Below are positions 19,601 through 27,692 of a DNA stretch of 64,000 bases, piece after piece. Position numbers and translations under genes: made by a program. The stretch is from NCBI GenBank assembly GCA_963771295.1, contig CAVYTB010000013.1:1-64000 (forward strand), written 5' to 3'. Within the stretch, counting starts at the first letter, position 1. The number at the start of each line of letters is the position of its first letter. The stretch is from Acidiferrum sp963771295 (lineage in GTDB: Bacteria; Acidobacteriota; Terriglobia; Acidiferrales; UBA7541). The notes beneath the pieces were generated by a model. That model did not search any database and was not told the origin of the DNA. It saw only the letters and a program-made list of their open reading frames with translations.

Positions 19601-21113
19601 GCCCGGGCGCCAAGAAGTTTTGCCACCAAGTGGCCTGGAAGGCTGGTGGCGCGCCGAGGAATCCAATGAGATTCCAAAGAAAAATACTGCCCGTGACTTG
19701 CCGGCCCTGAAAATTCATAGAGCTGGCATCCATTCCGAGGACGGCCATCAGATTCTGGTCGGGATCGCCGCCGCGTTGCAGGCGTGGCGCGGCGGCAGAA
19801 CTGGCGAGCCAGGTAGGCCATAGCCTCTGGACAAAGTTGACGAGTCCCGTCTCGATGGGACCTGCGAGTTTGGGATCCACGCCATAACTGCGCAGCGATG
19901 TTACCGGCAATATGCCGTAGGGAGTTTGTCCGGCGCGCAGAGTCGGAAGCGGGCCGCGCGGGTAGGCGTTGGCAAGCACGTACTGGCGGGCTTGTTCAAT
20001 CATGTCCGCGGAAAAAACGCTGGCCATCATCTGATTCAAGAAATAACCGAGCGTGGCGGGCCAGAGGGAACGCAGCATGTCGGTACTATCGAGCGAGTCG
20101 GTGCCGTCAGAATATGCGACGTGATCGAAAGTGCCGGAAGGGATTCCAGCGAAATTCGCGAGCATGATTCCGTCGCAGTTGGGGTCGGACGTCAGCGGCC
20201 CATCGCGCTCGGTCTGAAAGCTGATTTCGTAGTTGGGATCCTTGCGGCTGTAGGCCGAGGTGGCGTCAGGAGTGTTGTTGGTCGGAGCGCCTTGGGGCAC
20301 GAGAGCAAGCCCGTCGGTATAGTGATGGGCGTTGAGCAAAGCCGCGAGGGTTTGGCTGGCTTGCGCATCGGTTCCGCGCAGGCCATAGACGAAGATCTGA
20401 TCAATGCCCTGGGAACTGAGTTGCGGCGTGAGAGGGATCTTGAGCGCCATTCCCGCTTGAACCGCGGTGGGGAAGTCGACCAACCATTGCAAGGCAACGT
20501 CCACCACCGAGCCGGCAGGGAAGGCACCGCTATTGGGCGTCAAACTTACCGCGAGCGAAAGCACAACGGGACTGCTGCGGTACAGAGTGGATTGACCACC
20601 GGAAACAAGCACGACGGTCCAAGCGTCCGGCAGGGAATCGGCAACCGCAGGTTTTTCCCAAGACGAATTGCGAATGGTTACCGCCGGAAAAACGGGCGCA
20701 GGTACAGGGGGAGCGCCGTTGGGCGCCGGTGCAACAGGTTGCTGCGGCTGATTCGTGGGAGTGAGCTGCGCGCAAATCCACGCGGCTCGCTGTGGAGTGT
20801 AACGAGCAGCAATCGCGCGCCATGGAGCCTTAACGTCATCGATGCTCGGTGGAGGATTGCCAGCCTGCCAAACGGCCGTCCAATAAGCTTGTCCGTCGGA
20901 GAGTTCCTGGTTGGTTAGTTCAGGCTCGTGCGAGTCCACGGCGATCTGGTCTGGGTAGATTCGCACCCACAATTCGGCGCTGCCGTATGCCTGGTTCATA
21001 AAGCGCGTCTGGATGTTGACAGGCAAAAGCAGCAGGGGAGTCTGCGCAGAGAGACCCACAGGCTGCCGGATTAGCGGCGGTTTGGTGACGATTGGCGTGG
21101 GGCGAGTGGTCAT
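16644..21113 (-). CDS. Fourth gene of the giant-protein operon; unknown, 1489 residues
   Basis: The largest gene in the window. The N-terminus is proline-rich (MTTRPTPIVTKPPLIRQPVG). A conserved-looking block near residues 35-120 follows, with ELWVRIYPDQIAVDSHEPEL, then AYWTAVW and the pair WRAIAARYTPQRAAWI. The rest is mixed alpha/beta with many Ala/Leu helices and no signal peptide. Weakly hydrophobic stretches exist but no clear membrane segment. Its ATG shares an ATGA overlap with the upstream stop, pointing to coupled translation and matched amounts. A structural or scaffold role is the simplest guess. No enzyme motif was seen. Confidence 0.85.
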   Translation of the reverse strand: MTTRPTPIVTKPPLIRQPVGLSAQTPLLLLPVNIQTRFMNQAYGSAELWVRIYPDQIAVDSHEPELTNQELSDGQAYWTAVWQAGNPPPSIDDVKAPWRAIAARYTPQRAAWICAQLTPTNQPQQPVAPAPNGAPPVPAPVFPAVTIRNSSWEKPAVADSLPDAWTVVLVSGGQSTLYRSSPVVLSLAVSLTPNSGAFPAGSVVDVALQWLVDFPTAVQAGMALKIPLTPQLSSQGIDQIFVYGLRGTDAQASQTLAALLNAHHYTDGLALVPQGAPTNNTPDATSAYSRKDPNYEISFQTERDGPLTSDPNCDGIMLANFAGIPSGTFDHVAYSDGTDSLDSTDMLRSLWPATLGYFLNQMMASVFSADMIEQARQYVLANAYPRGPLPTLRAGQTPYGILPVTSLRSYGVDPKLAGPIETGLVNFVQRLWPTWLASSAAAPRLQRGGDPDQNLMAVLGMDASSMNFQGRQVTGSIFLWNLIGFLGAPPAFQATWWQNFLAPGRALLNSYGYTQWNPRILTLGFAENSFPIGFSTVQDGPLSETATLTADANLSGGQKGNYINWLQTASVADIQAENYPGPKPTALLYKILRQSLLLEYANLAGLNEVRAGKLGLAQIQETELISVQPAATTLTPWQVLARPSIPNPHVSWAEYLLTPNFAAESPFAQLNDLRASLARLANLPTAELDRLFTETLDACSHRLDVWATAIATSLLKRTRAKQNTSVWLGCYGWVEDVRPEAGRAAVAGPELQQVRALDAARSQKGAASVQLPVPLQPLSDNGGYILAPSAVQAAVAAVLRNGYMTHQDTGEEALLSIDLSSERVQKALWLVDGVQEGQSLNALLGYLFEDALHDQNLDKYVQPFRDAYPLVGSKLTPSSAPSESVAASQVVDGLALRTAWDAGKLVAGQNWGTGLPPAGADQNSVIAILKVLDDYADALGDVSISEAVFQIVRGNFGGGGGLMDAISRGSRPPDPDVVTTPRGGIDLTHRVALLFAGVPAQNAAWSGVAPHPRASAEPWLNAWLGQLLPDPATVRCQVQYQNAGVTQTKTVSLRDLNLGPLDLLAMSDSAEVPQKSELESRILYAAAAPATVQNLQIVFQTSALPPGTLAFPDVLYVAQKLRTLLGAGRALAPQDMTTPETNAVDAGAAVNFVDLRSRATTAVQALKSDITALTSAAAGLPGSPDPVRAALLQCSFYGVPGAIPNTASGPDPNLANQSASVLTVLQARYGKASAVNVATAQLPDLTGIFQTIFGDDFLVLPQFTPPNLSTLQSSFVQSASLVSSDSQAPSRWFRQLTHVRPGVSRLDMALCAAQAFSASSIYPPSLLLGQVPPPTTPPDRWLALPLDPANPPQQGRVAFACVTQGNPATQDAYAGVMVDEWPERIPSTQQSASVAFHFKEPNARAPQSLLLAVCPDNRETWDDQILQAILAETLELAKIRTVDLASVQQVGQILPALYFALNLQGATVSTQFAILKEQISAISAARSAS

Positions 21114-24100
21114 GATGGAGGCAGCATCAAATCCGCGTGGATGAGAATTCGGAATGGAAGGCGAAGCAAGATGTAAGCAGTTTGCGCGCTATTCACACCC
21201 CACTGATTGTTGGTGTCATCCGGATTGTCAGCATCGGAGACGATGGCGATGCCGGTTGGTTGCAGAGTTGGAGTAAGAAAGTTCGGGACCGCCGAACTCT
21301 GCAATGTTTTGGCGAAAACCTGAGAGGCAAGCCGCCAGGGGCTATTGGCAATGATCGCGGCAGGGGAAGTTCCCTTGAGTATGGGCGCGGGCGTAGGTGG
21401 CGGCGGTCCACCGGACGCAAAATTAGTCCACGCGAGATCGGCCCAATGCGGAACCGGAGAAATATCCGGCGTTGGCTCCAGCCCGAAGCGCGGCTCGGAG
21501 GGCTGCTCCTGAAAAACAAAAAAGAATCCGTCGGGCGAGGAAGTGGTGCCGCCGCGAGCGTCCGCGGCGGTGAGGTTGAAGCCGAGGAAAGTCATGTCGG
21601 GAGAAAGCGTTCCGCGGAAGAGCGGATAGCGTTCATCGGTTTCGTCGAGGACACGGGTGCCGTCTGGATTTCGTTTAGCTTTTCCGGCGTAGACGATGGC
21701 GTTCGGATAGCGCTTGAAGAGTTCGCCGCGGACCAGGAGCACCAAATTGTTTTTCACGATTCCTGCGCGATTGGGATGTTGACCGAGAGAGGAAGGCAGC
21801 GGCCAAGTGTTGATGGGTGGAATATCTTTCAAGAGTTCTTCCAGTTGCGCGGGATCCTTTGGATCGCTCGGCTGCGGCACGTAGGCGCTTACATCCCAGA
21901 ACTGGCGAAAATAGCTGCCGCGTTGGTCCGTCGGGTAGCCGAACCACAAGAGTTCGCGGCCCATTTCGCTGTTCAACCCCACCATGTAGGCTTCGATGAA
22001 CGCCGGATTCGATTGCAGCAAGCCGACGGTATCGGGCGGAATCTGCTCGACTCCGGGCAAGAGATATTCCTGCGAGAGATCGCGCAACGGCGCGTACATC
22101 GGTTGAGGGAAATCGGGCGCGGCCATGATCGGTTCAAGCGGATCTGTGGGCTGCCAGGGAAGATGCTCGGATACCGTAAGCAAGCCCTGAATGCGTTTGG
22201 GAACCGTTGTCAGCGGGTCAATGCGCGTCAAGATGGTGCTGCGCAGGGCGGCGATATCGAGAGCGGGAAGCGGCGCGGGATTTTCGGGTAACTGTTGATA
22301 TTCGGCGAATACTTCGGATGTTGCGGCGCGGAAGGCGGCGGCTTGCGCGGAATCGGCGCTGCCGGATGTCCCGGCTGACATCGTAGTTCCCGGCGTGGTG
22401 ATCTGAAAAGCTGGCCGCAGCGGCACTTGCGAAACGGTTGCAGGCGTGAAGTCCGAAAATTGCACCGAGCTCGCAGCGGTGGCGCTGGCGATATAACTTT
22501 TCAGGACGTTCCACGCGGCGACGGCCGCTGCGGCGGAGACAACAGCGACGCCGAGAGCAACCGCCCACCCAGCCACGAAGCCAGCGATCACCACAATGAT
22601 TGCGAGCAAGACAATCAAGCCAAGCAAAATCCATTTCCACCATTTCAGCAGCTTCTCTGCCCAGGAAGGCGCGGACTGATCGGAAATCTGTTCGATGGGC
22701 ACCATTCCAGCAGGCGGCTGAATGGGCGGCACGATTGCGACGTTGCCGCTGTTCACCCGCGTCAATAAGGTAGGTGCGCCGCTGCGGGACATTCCCAACC
22801 GCCATGGCAGGCGCGCCGCTTTGCGAAACGCTCCAGACAGCATGCGATGCGGGACGCGGCTGGCGCGAATTTGGGCGGTGACCGTGGTGGGGCTGGCAAG
22901 GATGCGCGAATGCAAAGGCGCGGTGAAGTTCAGGAACGTTTCGGGCTGGGCGGTCTGCAAATGCTGGCGGTAAAGTTGCTGGCTTACCGCGCGAGCAAGT
23001 TGCGCCTGTTTTAACATTTGATTGGCCTGAAGCACGCCGTCCACCTGCTGCCATGCCGAAGCCATCAGTTGCGTCTGCTCTCCCTGCACGATCTGAGTTC
23101 CCATGCCGGCGGCGCTGCGATTGCGTGGATCGAGGCTTAGATCGTTGAGCCATCCCGTTGCGGCGCGGTTGACAGTGGAAACCGCGGCTTGCCATCTGCC
23201 GTAGATGGGAGGCACAACGACCGGATCGCCAGGACTCGGATAGGTATTTGGATCCGACGGATCGTCGGTTGCGGGAGCGGTCTGATTTATCCAGGTCTGC
23301 AGCGCGGTTTGGAAAGCGTCCTTGTCTGCGCCGGACCACTGCGTGTCTGTGGTGCTGACGCTTTCGAGTGCGCCATCCAGGCCAAGTGGGCCGCCTGCCG
23401 AGGGAATACCAGGATCGGGATGCTGGACGTCCATCAGGCGTTGGCCGACCGATGCAGGTAACACGCGCGGGGTTAATCGGCGAACGAGGGATTCAAAATC
23501 GCCTTCGTCGCTAGTGTTGAAATCAAAACGGAAGTAAAACGGCAGGGTCAGAGGAGCCTGCGTATTTTGAGTCCATGCAGGGTCCGATGTGGTTACGCCA
23601 GAAACATCCTGGCCAAGCCCGGCTTGCACACCGTTTTGAAATGCCGGCACCAGGAAGGCGGAGTAGGAAGTTTCCGGATCAAGCCGACGCGGGCACAGCA
23701 GGCGCGAAATGACGTTGCCCGGCGCGCTCGAGAGCGAATCCGAGAGGGAAGCATCGCCGCTGATCTGCACATGAGCCCAATTCCAAGCGCCAGAAAGATC
23801 CTGCAAGGCGGACATGGTTTGAACAACGATCGTGGGCAGAGGATTGGGCGCGACGGACGGCAGAGTGAATTCATTCTGCTTCAGAACGATGAGCGCGACC
23901 CAGGGGCGCAAGCGATCGCCATTGGGTGCCGCGGGAGTGAACAACCAGGGAAAATCCGGCGTGTCGAATTCTATGCCGCTGAGGTAATTCGGCTCAAAAT
24001 TTACGGTGAATTGTCGCGGTTCGCTGCGAATGACCATGCGCGGGTCGACGCCGACCACGTCGCCAGGCCCGAACAACGCAACGGGCGTCGCCGGCGGCAG

Positions 24101-24265
24101 AACCGGATTCGGAGCGGAACCGCCTTGCACATCGAGGAACAACTGAACACTTAAATTGGCGCGGTTGGGCAGCGATGCGCCATCGGGATTATTCAGACTG
24201 GCAGCGATGCCGCGGCGTGCCCAGGCTTGAAAGTGATAGCGACCGAGAGTGGGAGGGCTGCTCAC
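21110..24265 (-). CDS. Third gene of the giant-protein operon; unknown, with internal membrane segment
   Basis: A 1051-residue protein starting with GTG inside a GTGA overlap with the upstream stop codon. The N-terminal half (LGRYHFQAWARRGIAASLNN, then FTVNFEPNYLSGIEFDTPDF and RPWVALIVL) looks beta-rich and globular. Around residues 541-595 a Trp/Lys-flanked strongly hydrophobic stretch (KWWKWILLGLIVLLAIIVVI and following Ala/Val-rich helix) could form one hairpin or two membrane helices. A C-terminal globular half follows. No N-terminal signal is present. A protein with two soluble halves around a central membrane hairpin could anchor the complex. No known family recognised. Confidence 0.84.
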   Translation of the reverse strand: MSSPPTLGRYHFQAWARRGIAASLNNPDGASLPNRANLSVQLFLDVQGGSAPNPVLPPATPVALFGPGDVVGVDPRMVIRSEPRQFTVNFEPNYLSGIEFDTPDFPWLFTPAAPNGDRLRPWVALIVLKQNEFTLPSVAPNPLPTIVVQTMSALQDLSGAWNWAHVQISGDASLSDSLSSAPGNVISRLLCPRRLDPETSYSAFLVPAFQNGVQAGLGQDVSGVTTSDPAWTQNTQAPLTLPFYFRFDFNTSDEGDFESLVRRLTPRVLPASVGQRLMDVQHPDPGIPSAGGPLGLDGALESVSTTDTQWSGADKDAFQTALQTWINQTAPATDDPSDPNTYPSPGDPVVVPPIYGRWQAAVSTVNRAATGWLNDLSLDPRNRSAAGMGTQIVQGEQTQLMASAWQQVDGVLQANQMLKQAQLARAVSQQLYRQHLQTAQPETFLNFTAPLHSRILASPTTVTAQIRASRVPHRMLSGAFRKAARLPWRLGMSRSGAPTLLTRVNSGNVAIVPPIQPPAGMVPIEQISDQSAPSWAEKLLKWWKWILLGLIVLLAIIVVIAGFVAGWAVALGVAVVSAAAAVAAWNVLKSYIASATAASSVQFSDFTPATVSQVPLRPAFQITTPGTTMSAGTSGSADSAQAAAFRAATSEVFAEYQQLPENPAPLPALDIAALRSTILTRIDPLTTVPKRIQGLLTVSEHLPWQPTDPLEPIMAAPDFPQPMYAPLRDLSQEYLLPGVEQIPPDTVGLLQSNPAFIEAYMVGLNSEMGRELLWFGYPTDQRGSYFRQFWDVSAYVPQPSDPKDPAQLEELLKDIPPINTWPLPSSLGQHPNRAGIVKNNLVLLVRGELFKRYPNAIVYAGKAKRNPDGTRVLDETDERYPLFRGTLSPDMTFLGFNLTAADARGGTTSSPDGFFFVFQEQPSEPRFGLEPTPDISPVPHWADLAWTNFASGGPPPPTPAPILKGTSPAAIIANSPWRLASQVFAKTLQSSAVPNFLTPTLQPTGIAIVSDADNPDDTNNQWGVNSAQTAYILLRLPFRILIHADLMLPPS

Positions 24266-27200
24266 GCAGGCACCTCGTGCATGGGCATGATTTGCAAATT
24301 GCCGGACTCCGCGGCATTAGTGGATAAATAAGAATTCAGAGTGGCCTGGGCCTGGAAGTACGTAGCGCCGGAACCCGCCAGAATGTCCGCGCGAATGCTG
24401 AGGTCCAGCACGCTGGTGACGACATATCGCGGCTCGTCGACGGTAATCGCGGGAATCGTTGGTCCGGCGATGTATTTCTGCAGGCCGGTGTTTTTTACCT
24501 GCGAAGCAAAACCCGCGCCCTGCGCGCTGAGTGAGAGATGAATGTGCGCAGGCATCAGGTACAAGCGAGAGAAAGTAGAGAAGTTCGCGGGATCGTAAAC
24601 GTAAAACTCCTGGTAGACGACGGTGCGAGGCGAGTCCTGCCCATTCAGGATCGCGCCGGAACCGATATTCACTCCCGCATCCATTTGCTCGAAGCTGGGT
24701 TTGCTGAGCTTGTCTGTGTCGCTGAGATTCAGAAACTGTCCGGGGGCGAAATAATCCTGAATTGTCTGGATGGTTTCCGTTTGCGAATTGATTTGAACAC
24801 TCTGAATTGAGAACTCGGTTCCGTCGGATGGCGTGGCATTGCCGTACTTGACGATGGGCAAATCGAGCGGCACCACGGTTTCTTTCACTTGCAGGGTTCC
24901 GATCGGATGCACGCAAAGCGTTTTGTCGGTAGGTTTTTGCGTGGCCAGGGAGACTGCCACAGTGGTCGCAGGCGGCAGCACCCCGCTCCAACTTTGCGGA
25001 TTCTGGAGCGCTTTGAAAAGATCCGGCAGCACGGGCTGAGAGGGAATTGTTGCCTGCGTGCTGCTGCCCCACGTTAAATCCACCGAAGCGCTGACGCTGA
25101 AGAACAGGAAGCTGATGGAAGCTTCGCCGTGGAAGTGCCATGGAGTTGGGCCCTGGAAGGTACCGTTAACGTTGAGGCCGAGAAGAGAGTGGCCGTCGTA
25201 AGCAACATCGAATGAGGCCGAGAAATCGAATTCGAAGGAGAACGGGGAAATGATGATGAGAACGTCGTAACCGAGATAACCCTGGATGCTGAAGCCGCCG
25301 GCCGAGGCGTAAGCCTGGACGTTTGCGCCAAACTGCACGGAATTCGAGGTGAGTGCGAAATAGCTGTCGGCGCTGATTCGAGGGTTGCTGCCGTTGCCCA
25401 GGCTCACCGAAAGCCGCGCGAGCTTGGGAACATCGAGGCCATCCGTATTGAAATTGGGATTGAATCCGCCGAGGGAGAAAAGGAAATTCGGGTTGCCGCC
25501 CCAGGAAAGGCGCAGCGCCAGATCGCCGGCTAAAGCGTAAATCAGGACACTGGAATCGAAGAGAGTGCCGTCAATCGCAAGCGTCTTTGCGCCGAAATCA
25601 ATGATGCCGAGAACTTGAATGTGCAACTGGAGCAGCGCGTCGTCTTCGGTCGGAAGGCCGGCATCAATCAGCCCGAGGATCGCGATGCGGATCGGGTCGG
25701 GAACCTCAAGCAGAACACCGAGAGTGAGAGTGATCAGAGTGGGCGTGCCCCAACCCAACTCCAGAAGGGGACCGAAGAGATAGCGTCCCTCGGCGACCGG
25801 GAAAAAATTGCGAATGTCGCTGATGATCTGAGCAGCGTTGTCAATGGGGTCCGGAGGAAACAGGATCGCGCCCAGGGTGTGAGCGCGAAAGCCGGCTTGC
25901 AGTGCATCGGTGTTCATGGTGCGGTTGACGCCGCCGAGCCCGCCGACGCCGTTGAGAGTGAAACCGAACCCTAGCTGAATGGGAGGCAACGTGAAGGTAA
26001 TGATCAGCAGGAAGGAATAGCCGCTGGAGCCATCGGGCATGATGGTATCGAGCACGCCGATCATGGTGATTCCGATGGTATCTACGAGCGAAAGTTGCAG
26101 GATTCCCGCGTACTGTCCCTTGCTGGGATCAAAGGAAATATAGCCGCCGCCGGTAACGAGCCCAGCATCAATGGCAATCCCGAGGCCATTCGGCGGTTTG
26201 AAACCGAGCGCGAGATTTGCCGGGCCGAGATTGCCGCCTTGCTGAGGAAACGTAAGGGTTCCCAACAGTCCCAGGCGGTCTACAGAAGCTTCGATGGGAC
26301 CAAGCGTGACGCCAAGCGCGACAGACACTTCCAAAGTGATGGCGTCATCCGCAATGCCGGCGATGAGATAGAGCATGGGGAGCGTGACAGGCCCCAGGTC
26401 GAGGTGCAGAGGCAAATCAATTTCGAGTTGCGCGCCGCCGGAAATGTGCAGCCCAGTATCAGCGCGCCATGTGGCGTTGAAATCGAAACCGGCTTGGACA
26501 TTTACGCCCGACAAAACGTCGGCGAGAAATCCGTCGGCGTCAGCGGTATCGATGATGACTTTTCCGCCCTTGACCGCCAGCGTTACCGAAGGGTCGGCGG
26601 TCGCCGCAGTCGAGTTCCAGGTGACGTTGAGGCCCGCGCCGAAGGAGAAGGAATTCGTTTGCACCACGCTGCCGCCGGTCTGACCAATCAGGATGATGGG
26701 ATGATTGGCATCCGGTGCCGTCGCGGCCAGATTCATCAGAAGCTGACCGGTTAGCGTGCCGGTGGGAGGCTGCAAACTCACATTGGCGGGAGGAACGACG
26801 GTGGCCGTCAGGCTAGCGCTAAACGTGCCATTCACCTGCAGATTCACGGACCAGAGGTCGCTGAGCGGTAGCGTCTGGTTGAACGCGGCGGGCAAATCGT
26901 CCTTTAGAGTCGCCAAAAGGCCCGGGGGATTGGTAGCTGGGTTGGCCTGAATATCCAGCAAGCCTGAGGTCATGGCGGCAGGTGCGGTAGTGGATGTGAC
27001 CGTCGAATAAAAACCCATGAGGTTGAAGGATGCGCTCAACGCGGGGATGAGAACGGTGCCGTCGAAAGCGGGCAATCCCCATTGAAAAATCGTTTGCAGC
27101 AAGCTGGCAGGCGATTTCATCACGTTGCCGAGATTCGAAAGCTGCAGCTTGCGCGCAATGAACGGCGGATGCGTGGAATCGCCGGAAACACCTGGATTCG

Positions 27201-27690
27201 GCGCGTAACTCACCACGCCCAAGAGATTTAAAATTGCCAGCGCACCGGGTTGGGTGCTTTCCAGATAAGAGATCAGCGCGTAGCTGAGTATGTTGGCGGG
27301 AAGATTCTGCGCGAAGTTCTTAACCACCGTGGGGTCGATGCCCAGGCTGCCGGAGAGATTACTCATCTCGGTGGCGATTTGTGGCAGCGTGGACATCAGA
27401 GTGCCGATTTCCTGGATAAGCTTGAGGCCGTCGTTGACGATGGCCGATTCATCGTCGTTGCCGATGTCCGTCACGAGCTGCGTCAGCGTGGTGGTAAGTG
27501 CGCCGGCTGCGGTGGCCGCGGCGTTCAGCGAAGCGACGAAACTGGATTGCAGGAGAGCCGGGGGGAACTGCAGTCCCAGTTGTGCCAGGAACGGAAGGAC
27601 GTTGGAGGAAGTGAGCTGCGACTCAAGCGGCTGGAGCGCCAGCCCGACTTGCAGCGCGAGAGTCTCGAGTGTTCCAGCTTTGCCCGGCAT
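24262..27690 (-). CDS. Second gene of the giant-protein operon; DUF6603-like beta-rich protein
   Basis: A 1142-residue protein. The central part (about residues 400-760) contains repeated amphipathic strands and the blocks GLVTGGGYISFDPSKGQYAG, PPIQLGFGFTLNGVGGLGGV and ELGWGTPTLITLTLG. These match from memory the DUF6603 family of large bacterial proteins of unknown function. The alternating hydrophobic pattern suggests a long beta sheet, solenoid or lipid-binding trough. The N-terminal ~150 residues are helical. The start at 27690 is preferred because it lies 2 bp after the protease stop; the frame is open to 27843 but that would overlap the protease. No signal peptide is visible. Confidence 0.85.
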   Translation of the reverse strand: MPGKAGTLETLALQVGLALQPLESQLTSSNVLPFLAQLGLQFPPALLQSSFVASLNAAATAAGALTTTLTQLVTDIGNDDESAIVNDGLKLIQEIGTLMSTLPQIATEMSNLSGSLGIDPTVVKNFAQNLPANILSYALISYLESTQPGALAILNLLGVVSYAPNPGVSGDSTHPPFIARKLQLSNLGNVMKSPASLLQTIFQWGLPAFDGTVLIPALSASFNLMGFYSTVTSTTAPAAMTSGLLDIQANPATNPPGLLATLKDDLPAAFNQTLPLSDLWSVNLQVNGTFSASLTATVVPPANVSLQPPTGTLTGQLLMNLAATAPDANHPIILIGQTGGSVVQTNSFSFGAGLNVTWNSTAATADPSVTLAVKGGKVIIDTADADGFLADVLSGVNVQAGFDFNATWRADTGLHISGGAQLEIDLPLHLDLGPVTLPMLYLIAGIADDAITLEVSVALGVTLGPIEASVDRLGLLGTLTFPQQGGNLGPANLALGFKPPNGLGIAIDAGLVTGGGYISFDPSKGQYAGILQLSLVDTIGITMIGVLDTIMPDGSSGYSFLLIITFTLPPIQLGFGFTLNGVGGLGGVNRTMNTDALQAGFRAHTLGAILFPPDPIDNAAQIISDIRNFFPVAEGRYLFGPLLELGWGTPTLITLTLGVLLEVPDPIRIAILGLIDAGLPTEDDALLQLHIQVLGIIDFGAKTLAIDGTLFDSSVLIYALAGDLALRLSWGGNPNFLFSLGGFNPNFNTDGLDVPKLARLSVSLGNGSNPRISADSYFALTSNSVQFGANVQAYASAGGFSIQGYLGYDVLIIISPFSFEFDFSASFDVAYDGHSLLGLNVNGTFQGPTPWHFHGEASISFLFFSVSASVDLTWGSSTQATIPSQPVLPDLFKALQNPQSWSGVLPPATTVAVSLATQKPTDKTLCVHPIGTLQVKETVVPLDLPIVKYGNATPSDGTEFSIQSVQINSQTETIQTIQDYFAPGQFLNLSDTDKLSKPSFEQMDAGVNIGSGAILNGQDSPRTVVYQEFYVYDPANFSTFSRLYLMPAHIHLSLSAQGAGFASQVKNTGLQKYIAGPTIPAITVDEPRYVVTSVLDLSIRADILAGSGATYFQAQATLNSYLSTNAAESGNLQIMPMHEVPA

Positions 27691-27692
27691 CT

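Noticed and set aside
22218..23339. 373-codon frame on the same strand as the giant operon
   Set aside because: Arg-rich low-complexity product inside a better-supported gene with coupled start and stop.
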